A DNA stretch of 10,741 bases from an archaeon (GTDB lineage Archaea > Hydrothermarchaeota > Hydrothermarchaeia > JALTZZ01 > JALUTC01). The notes under the pieces are model-generated. The model saw only the letters and a list, made by a program, of their open reading frames with translations. It searched no databases and was not told the DNA's origin. Positions 7,210 to 10,741 of this stretch are shown here, piece after piece. The position numbers and the translations under genes were made by a program. The DNA lies in assembly GCA_027051265.1 (NCBI GenBank), contig JALTZH010000194.1, forward strand, positions 1-10,741, given 5' to 3'. How positions within the stretch are numbered: position 1 is the stretch's first letter; every line of letters starts with the position of its first letter.

Positions 7210-7398
7210 TTATTGTAGAGTTATAGCACCCACTGGACAAGCATCAACGACTTCTTGACAATTACAATTACCAGCTTCACAACTATCGCAAATAACCCAG
7301 GACTTTCCATCTTCCTTTATTTTAAAACAATCTGGACACAAGGATTCGCATGTACCGCAACCAACACATTTATCGTGATCAACTACAGGAACTGCCAT
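7210..7398 (-). CDS. Single-cluster ferredoxin with extra cysteines
   Basis: This 62-residue protein is a small ferredoxin. The cluster ligands are C11-x2-C14-x2-C17 and C54 (ACPVGAI), the layout of single [4Fe-4S] ferredoxins such as those of Thermococcales. C21 and C47 occupy places that form a disulfide in the Pyrococcus protein. The ferredoxin is unusual in carrying four more cysteines, C24, C37, C40 and C45, so that residues 37-47 read CDSCEAGNCNC. These could bind another metal or form further disulfides. It likely serves as a soluble electron carrier; the partner is unknown. The ATG at 7398 follows an AGGGGATGAT run and a TATA box at -24. It is the first gene of the minus-strand group. 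Confidence 0.93.
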   Translation of the reverse strand: MAVPVVDHDKCVGCGTCESLCPDCFKIKEDGKSWVICDSCEAGNCNCQEVVDACPVGAITLQ

Positions 7399-7416
7399 GC
7401 ATCATCCCCTTTTTTT

Positions 7417-7427
7417 CTTATATAATT
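7417..7427 (-). promoter_or_regulatory. TATA box of the ferredoxin gene
   Basis: The minus strand reads AATTATATAAG here, a good archaeal TATA element centred about 24 nt before the A of the ferredoxin ATG. That spacing puts the transcription start at or next to the start codon. Confidence 0.6.
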
Positions 7428-7454
7428 AACTAATGAAAAAATTTTGAAATACTG

Positions 7455-7468
7455 GCATAATATTAAAC
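7455..7468 (+). promoter_or_regulatory. Possible ksgA promoter
   Basis: GCATAATATTAAAC is TATA-like and centred about 30 nt before the ATG at 7493. This agrees with translation beginning at 7493 rather than at the TTG at 7561. It is weaker than the boxes of the ferredoxin, tnpB and terminal genes, and another TATA-like string (GATATAAC, 7536-7543) lies about 22 nt before the TTG. Confidence 0.35.
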
Positions 7469-7492
7469 TACGTTAAAAAAGAATCAATATAA

Positions 7493-7560
7493 ATGAAGGA
7501 AATTTTAAATATTAGTACAATTAAAATTTTAAAAAGATATAACGTGAAACCAAAAAATTT
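7493..7560 (+). other. ksgA: Out-of-frame 5' part of ksgA (N-terminal codons)
   Basis: From the ATG at 7493 the reading frame gives MKEILNISTIKILKRYNVKP, then reaches a run of six A and five T (7552-7562) and would end at a TAA shortly after. The segment ILKRYNVKPK matches the known N-terminus of archaeal KsgA, which is followed by L-G/D-Q-x-F-L. One extra A or T in the run joins it exactly to FLDQVFLINDE in the main frame. The corrected gene would encode 263 residues, a normal KsgA length. It may be an assembly or sequencing indel, a true frameshift with restart at the TTG, or slippage on the homopolymer. Confidence 0.7.
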
Positions 7561-8283
7561 TTGGATCAAGTATTTCTTATAAACGATGAAATTCTAAGGA
7601 GAGAGGTTTTATATGCCGATATATCCGAGAAAGATATCGTATTAGAAATTGGGGCTGGTGTTGGAAATCTTACGAGATTTATTGCAGAGAGAGCAAAAAA
7701 GGTTATAGCTGTTGAAAAAGATAGATATCTCGTTAAAATTTTAAGAGATGTTCTAAAAGAATTCGATAACGTTGAAATAGTAGAAGGTGATATCCTCAAA
7801 ATTAAGGTTCCGAAATTTAACAAGGTCGTTTCCAATATACCCTTCTCAATATCTTCGGAAATTACCGAATATTTAATGCTTAATGGATTTGAACTTGCTG
7901 TTATCCTGTATCAAAAAGAATTTGCTGAGAGATTGGTTGCAAAGCCATGTAGTAAAAACTATTCAAGAATAACTATACTGGTTAATCTTTTCTCCAAGGT
8001 TGAACTACTTGAAATCGTATCGAAAAAGAATTTCTTTCCAATCCCAGAAATTGATTCAGCAATAGTTAGGTTCGAATATAAGAGACGAGATTATGATTTT
8101 GATGTAAATGATTTTCTCTCATTTATTAGAGATATATTTATTCATAAGAAAAAGAAGTTGAGAAAAGTGTTGAAAAACTACGGTTATAATTTGGAAAAGA
8201 TTTCTGAGGATTTCCTAAACAAGAGGATATGTTGTTTATCTCTCGAAGATTTAATTACCATATATCGTTCTTTTAAAAAGTGA
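7561..8283 (+). CDS. ksgA: 16S rRNA dimethyladenosine transferase KsgA/Dim1
   Basis: This is the in-frame body of KsgA, the SAM-dependent enzyme that dimethylates two adjacent adenines in the 3' hairpin of 16S rRNA during 30S maturation. With the TTG at 7561 as start, it has 240 residues: DQVFL at the N-terminus, motif I VLEIGAGVG at 27-35, E52 for the ribose of SAM, a GD pair at 76-77, and the catalytic NIPF at 92-95 (the N-I/L-P-F/Y motif of adenine N6-dimethyltransferases). The C-terminal helical domain follows. The true N-terminus probably lies upstream at 7493, one base out of frame. The stop codon TGA falls inside the right end of a tnpB element; before insertion it was probably TAA. 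Both sides of the insertion leave the protein sequence unchanged. Confidence 0.9.
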   Translation: MDQVFLINDEILRREVLYADISEKDIVLEIGAGVGNLTRFIAERAKKVIAVEKDRYLVKILRDVLKEFDNVEIVEGDILKIKVPKFNKVVSNIPFSISSEITEYLMLNGFELAVILYQKEFAERLVAKPCSKNYSRITILVNLFSKVELLEIVSKKNFFPIPEIDSAIVRFEYKRRDYDFDVNDFLSFIRDIFIHKKKKLRKVLKNYGYNLEKISEDFLNKRICCLSLEDLITIYRSFKK

Positions 8284-8440
8284 CCTCCTCCCCGTGTTAA
8301 GTGGCGAGGATTCTTTGCGGGGAGGTTTGTGCTTCTGCGGGAGAAACTCGCAGAAGCACGGGGTGGGCCAGCACCCGGTTAAACCCTCCTCTCTCGAACC
8401 CTCTAAGCCTACATCGTCGCCGGTTCGGCTTAGAGGGCAT
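8280..8440 (-). ncRNA. Probable TnpB omega-RNA (reRNA) scaffold
   Basis: The right end of the element holds a series of GC-rich hairpins in otherwise AT-rich DNA: an 11-bp stem 8399-8409/8427-8437, a 5-bp stem 8361-8365/8372-8376, an 11-bp stem 8329-8339/8349-8359, and an 8-bp stem 8287-8294/8318-8325. Characterised TnpB proteins bind an RNA from exactly this place, overlapping the 3' end of tnpB and running over the right end so that flanking DNA supplies the guide. Here the guide would start at 8279 and run into ksgA (antisense TTTTTAAAAGAACG). The 5' limit is uncertain. The overlap also means the last 45 or so residues of TnpB are constrained by RNA structure. Confidence 0.65.
8287..8309 (-). 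repeat. Right-end hairpin of the tnpB element
   Basis: On the minus strand CCTCGCC pairs with GGGGAGG around a 9-nt loop, with one G-G mismatch. It resembles the left-end hairpin in its arms (CCTC ... ACTT ... CGGGGA) and lies 3 nt from the TCAC at the proposed cut. It competes with the longer omega-RNA stem 8287-8294/8318-8325 for the same bases. Confidence 0.6.
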
Positions 8441-9610
8441 CATTGAGACGAGGGCTATATTTAGAGCACCAACGACATCTCTATGAGCTTCTATACCGCA
8501 AGCGAGGCATTTAAACAATCTACCTTTTTTAACGAACTTGGCTGATCCACACCAAGGGCAACGAGAGGAGGTATTATGTTCATCGACAGGTTTAACTTTA
8601 ATACCGAAGTTTTCGGCAGTTATTTTAATTCTTTGGATGATATATCTATAGCTGAAGAAGTTGTGGATGATAGCGTTAACTTTTTTACCTTTGTTGTTGT
8701 TTATTCTTAGACCTTTAGGATCGCCGACAAAGATAGTTTTAACGCCTTTTTTCAAGCAAAGCTTAACGAATCTATGCACGACAGTATTAACGTAATGTCT
8801 AAACCTTTTTTGTCTTATTCTGTAGAGTTTTCTAAGGGTTTTGGAGGTATGTTTGTTATTAACTCTTTTAAGAATGCTTTGATATTGAGCGATTTTTTTG
8901 TTCCAATACCACCAATCGGATAGAAGAGGTTTGCCGCTGAAAGCAATGGCTTGTCTTTCGTTTTCGATCCAAGCGGTTATTAAGCAGATAGCACCGATGT
9001 CGACGAAGGCTTTTTTATAACCTTTTGCTTCAGGCTTCTCGACTTCGATGGTTTGATGAGAGTACCAACTTTTGGTTAAGTCATCATATAGGATTTCCAA
9101 TTGTCCTTGTTTACCATGCCATTTAGCTTTGCCTGTTATTCTTATTCTCATGCCTTTAAATATCAAGTATTTTTTGCCTTTGGAGTTCCTTTCTATACGG
9201 TAGCGGTCGTTTCTTATTATTGTCATAAGTTTTCTTTTCCCAGCTTCTCTATCTTTCCAGTAGCGAGGTGGGGATACGTTCTTAATGTGTTTAGGCAGTT
9301 TATTCATCCTCTGAAGCCATTTGAGCTTGAAGAAGCTTTTCCAAGCGAAGTTGTTCTTTCTTATTATTTGCTGTGCAGTAGCTGAGCCTAAAATTGATTT
9401 GAACTCGTTATACAATTCGTCAACTCCTTCCTCCCAATCAAATCTCCCTTCGAAAAATGCCTGCCTCCTTATATAGTTTAGCTTATTCCAAAGAATCGTG
9501 GACATCTTGCAGATTTTGAGAAGAAATTTTTCCTGTTCCTTTGTTGGATAAAGCTTAAATACGTTGGTTCTTTTCATCGTTTTAAGCATTCGCTTCTCCG
9601 CTTTTTGCAT
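8297..9610 (-). CDS. tnpB: TnpB, RNA-guided nuclease of IS605 group (OrfB)
   Basis: This 437-residue protein is an IS605-group TnpB, the RNA-guided DNA nuclease family related to Cas12. The N-terminal helix-turn-helix/wedge part begins FKLYPTKEQEKFL (18-30). RuvC motif I is VDIGA with D204. RuvC motif II is FVGDPKGL, where D297 follows a glycine in place of the usual glutamate. VDEHNTS (342-348) leads into the zinc ribbon C351-x2-C354 and C368-x2-C371, and RuvC III is HRDVVGALNIA with D378. The tail after about 390 is Arg-rich and is encoded by the omega-RNA hairpin region. The ATG at 9610 has a TATA box at -24.5; ATGs at 9589 and 9577 are alternatives. It appears intact. Confidence 0.93.
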   Translation of the reverse strand: MQKAEKRMLKTMKRTNVFKLYPTKEQEKFLLKICKMSTILWNKLNYIRRQAFFEGRFDWEEGVDELYNEFKSILGSATAQQIIRKNNFAWKSFFKLKWLQRMNKLPKHIKNVSPPRYWKDREAGKRKLMTIIRNDRYRIERNSKGKKYLIFKGMRIRITGKAKWHGKQGQLEILYDDLTKSWYSHQTIEVEKPEAKGYKKAFVDIGAICLITAWIENERQAIAFSGKPLLSDWWYWNKKIAQYQSILKRVNNKHTSKTLRKLYRIRQKRFRHYVNTVVHRFVKLCLKKGVKTIFVGDPKGLRINNNKGKKVNAIIHNFFSYRYIIQRIKITAENFGIKVKPVDEHNTSSRCPWCGSAKFVKKGRLFKCLACGIEAHRDVVGALNIALVSMMPSKPNRRRCRLRGFERGGFNRVLAHPVLLRVSPAEAQTSPQRILAT

Positions 9611-9630
9611 ATTAATTATTTATAATTCAT

Positions 9631-9640
9631 TATATAAATG
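9631..9640 (-). promoter_or_regulatory. TATA box of tnpB
   Basis: The minus strand reads CATTTATATA, with TTTATATA centred 24.5 nt before the A of the tnpB ATG, the spacing expected of a leaderless archaeal transcript. It lies inside the element, so tnpB carries its own promoter. Confidence 0.65.
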
Positions 9641-9664
9641 TTTCGCTTGCCATTGCACCTTCAT

Positions 9665-9684
9665 CCCCGCTTTGAAAAGTGAGG
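9665..9684 (-). repeat. Left-end hairpin of the tnpB element
   Basis: On the minus strand CCTC-A-CTT pairs with AAG-C-GGGG (one T-G wobble and an A-C mismatch) around the 4-nt loop TTCA. The hairpin starts 18 nt inside the TTAC flank, a geometry like that of IS608 left ends, and shares the CCTC ... ACTT ... CGGGGA pattern with the right-end hairpin. Confidence 0.6.
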
Positions 9685-9702
9685 CTTTCTTAGCGACATT
9701 TT

Positions 9703-9706
9703 GTAA
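9703..9706 (-). other. Inferred TTAC insertion target / TAM
   Basis: Minus-strand TTAC directly precedes the proposed left end. In IS608-type elements TTAC is the target tetranucleotide, stays outside the element, and serves as the target-adjacent motif for TnpB. Its plus-strand form GTAA, joined to the ksgA end at 8279, gives AAG TAA, the presumed original ksgA stop. Confidence 0.6.
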
Positions 9707-9740
9707 CATTTGTGTGTTTAGACATTAAAATTTCATTTAC

Positions 9741-9748
9741 TTTATAAA
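9741..9748 (+). promoter_or_regulatory. TATA box of the terminal gene
   Basis: TTTATAAA is centred 24.5 nt before the ATG at 9769, the same spacing as at tnpB. It supports this start and a leaderless transcript. Confidence 0.6.
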
Positions 9749-9768
9749 TTAAAAATAATAATTAATCC

Positions 9769-10741
9769 ATGATTGAAGAAGTAAGGAAATGGATTGAAGA
9801 GGTTGAGAAGGAATTTAGGGAAGGAAGGCATCATAGAATAGTTTTTGAAAAGGAATTGAAACATCATGAGAGAGGATTTCATATAAAATCAGCGGGATTT
9901 GCCGTTGGGTTATTGAAAGGAAACCATTGCATAAACGACTTCGAAAAATTCAAATTCGTCGCATATAGAAAAATAGATCACCTTCTTGAAGTAAAAAGGG
10001 ATGGTAAGGCTGATGTAATCGATTGTAAAGAAAAAGAAATGCAATGTAAAATGATTATGGAAGAAATCGATGCAAAAGTTATGCAGCTCGCAAATAAAAC
10101 AACCGGAGACGTTCTAAAAGGAGATTACGAAAGATATTTCCTATTCGAAAATTACGACGGAAAGGATTTCAAAGAACTAATGATGCAAGATAAAATCAAA
10201 TCCGAACAATTCGGACAGGTTGAAGATGAAACGGAAATACTTGGACAAGGGGCAAACCTTAAAAGAATGGAATATAACATGAAAGCCACCGAAACGTTAA
10301 ACAATACAGCACTTGAAGTCCTTGAAGGATTTCTTGAACCTTGTATTCCAAAGACGGATATTTCTAATGCGAAGAAAATCGATGATATCAAGGACGAGGA
10401 AGACAGGAAAAGATTGGCAAGATGTTACGAAATATGGAAGGCTGCAAGTGCTTTAGAACCAATTATAAAGGATAAAGAAACGGATGAAAGATTTCAATAC
10501 GAATTCCTTGAGAAGTTTAAGATATTACAAAAAGCAATGAAAGGAAAGAAAACGGAATTATCAAGTCTCGGCCAAATAGATTACGATAAAGTTTCATACG
10601 TTGTTCATGAAAAACCATATACGTATAAGATGAGATTCATACATGACGTTCCAAGAGGAGTTTTAAAAACATGTCCATTACCAAATGCGGAAGCAGCGAA
10701 GGATGAAATGCTTTTCAGATTTGGTGACCATTATTTAATGC
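9769..10741 (+). CDS. Unrecognised charged soluble protein, 3' end outside window
   Basis: An open frame of at least 324 codons starts at the ATG at 9769 and runs past the window edge without a stop. No family is recognised. The protein has no signal peptide or membrane segment, is rich in Lys and Glu, and appears mostly helical with a coiled-coil-like start (EEVRKWIEEVEKEF). The first 95 residues hold a cluster of His and Cys: H21, H22, H32, H33, H38, H53, C54, H71, C86, C93, which could bind metal. The last visible part (270-324) is richer in aromatic residues and looks like a separate beta-containing domain. By hand count, 10 of 18 Phe codons are TTC against 1 of 8 in eif2a, which may hint at different origin or expression. 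A TATA box at -24.5 supports the start. Confidence 0.8.
   Translation, partial: MIEEVRKWIEEVEKEFREGRHHRIVFEKELKHHERGFHIKSAGFAVGLLKGNHCINDFEKFKFVAYRKIDHLLEVKRDGKADVIDCKEKEMQCKMIMEEIDAKVMQLANKTTGDVLKGDYERYFLFENYDGKDFKELMMQDKIKSEQFGQVEDETEILGQGANLKRMEYNMKATETLNNTALEVLEGFLEPCIPKTDISNAKKIDDIKDEEDRKRLARCYEIWKAASALEPIIKDKETDERFQYEFLEKFKILQKAMKGKKTELSSLGQIDYDKVSYVVHEKPYTYKMRFIHDVPRGVLKTCPLPNAEAAKDEMLFRFGDHYLM

Larger units (their letters stand above)
8280..9702 (-). mobile_element. IS200/IS605-group element with tnpB only (IS1341-like)
   Basis: The element of about 1.42 kb is inferred from matching end hairpins and from the junction sequences. Its left end is at the high coordinate: minus-strand TTAC (9706-9703) is followed by AAAATGTCGC and a hairpin. 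Its right end has a similar hairpin followed by TCAC (8283-8280). This matches the IS608 pattern, in which the single-strand transposase cuts 3' of a TTAC target and 3' of a TCAA-like right tetranucleotide, without target duplication. No tnpA is present, so movement would need a TnpA in trans. Its right-end GC content is far above that of the host genes. The end positions are deduced by eye and not confirmed by an empty site. Confidence 0.7.

Noticed and set aside
7166-7240. N-terminal extension of the uroporphyrinogen methyltransferase
   Set aside because: It overlaps the ferredoxin 3' end and encodes unconserved residues; the family begins at MGKVYIVGAG.
7399-7410. Possible C/D box sRNA start (GGATGATGC on the minus strand)
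   Set aside because: The C box is imperfect and no matching D box with C'/D' spacing was found. The bases more likely act as a weak Shine-Dalgarno-like run before the ferredoxin ATG.
8283-8440. GC-rich hairpin series as a rho-independent terminator of ksgA
   Set aside because: There are several stems without a following U tract on the plus strand, and the placement at a tnpB right end is better explained by omega-RNA and end hairpins.
10152-10391. Minus-strand open frame of 79 codons
   Set aside because: It is antisense to the long open frame starting at 9769 and shows no family features.
1-10741. CRISPR array, tRNA or rRNA genes
   Set aside because: No regularly spaced direct repeats and no cloverleaf or rRNA-like segments were seen on reading either strand.

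Overview
The window is a stretch of AT-rich archaeal chromosome. Diagnostic archaeal families include a PIN-KH ATPase, a Fap7/AK6-type NMP kinase, a DUF63 membrane protein and the cluster L44e / S27e / aIF2-alpha / Nop10. Several genes have a TATA-like box about 24-25 nt before the start codon, which implies leaderless transcripts. Four-base ATGA overlaps between genes are common. The lineage cannot be named with confidence from the sequence; a euryarchaeal or DPANN-type organism fits best.

Layout: (1) 10-2365, minus strand: the PIN-KH ATPase gene followed closely by the Fap7-like kinase gene. (2) 2487-3245, minus: a DUF63 multi-pass membrane protein with a T-rich terminator after it. (3) 3313-5019, plus: a compact translation operon, rpl44e, rps27e, eif2a (aIF2-alpha) and nop10 (only 54 codons), ending in a small three-helix membrane protein coupled to nop10. 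(4) 5023-7398, minus: a ferredoxin with ten cysteines, then a coupled set of uroporphyrinogen-III C-methyltransferase, a QueD/PTPS-like enzyme and a CaCA-type cation exchanger. (5) 7493-8283, plus: ksgA (16S rRNA dimethyladenosine transferase), whose N-terminal codons are one base out of frame with the rest. (6) 8280-9702: an IS200/IS605-group element carrying only tnpB (IS1341-like), with GC-rich hairpins at its right end that look like an omega-RNA. (7) 9769 to the window end, plus: an unrecognised soluble, charged protein, cut off by the window edge.

The most striking part is the junction of ksgA and the tnpB element. The inferred element ends (TTAC flank at the left, TCAC at the right) put the insertion exactly at the ksgA stop codon. 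Removing the element would restore AAG-TAA in place of the present AAG-TGA, so the insertion changes the stop codon but not the protein. The same geometry means the guide of the element's omega-RNA would be the 3' end of ksgA, and the empty ksgA locus preceded by TTAC would be the natural target of this TnpB. A second oddity in ksgA is an A6T5 run where the 5' part of the gene is shifted by one base.

Most of the window is core informational or housekeeping genes in close-packed operons. The tnpB element is the only clear mobile DNA. No CRISPR array, tRNA or rRNA was seen, and no stretch over 300 bases lacks a gene.
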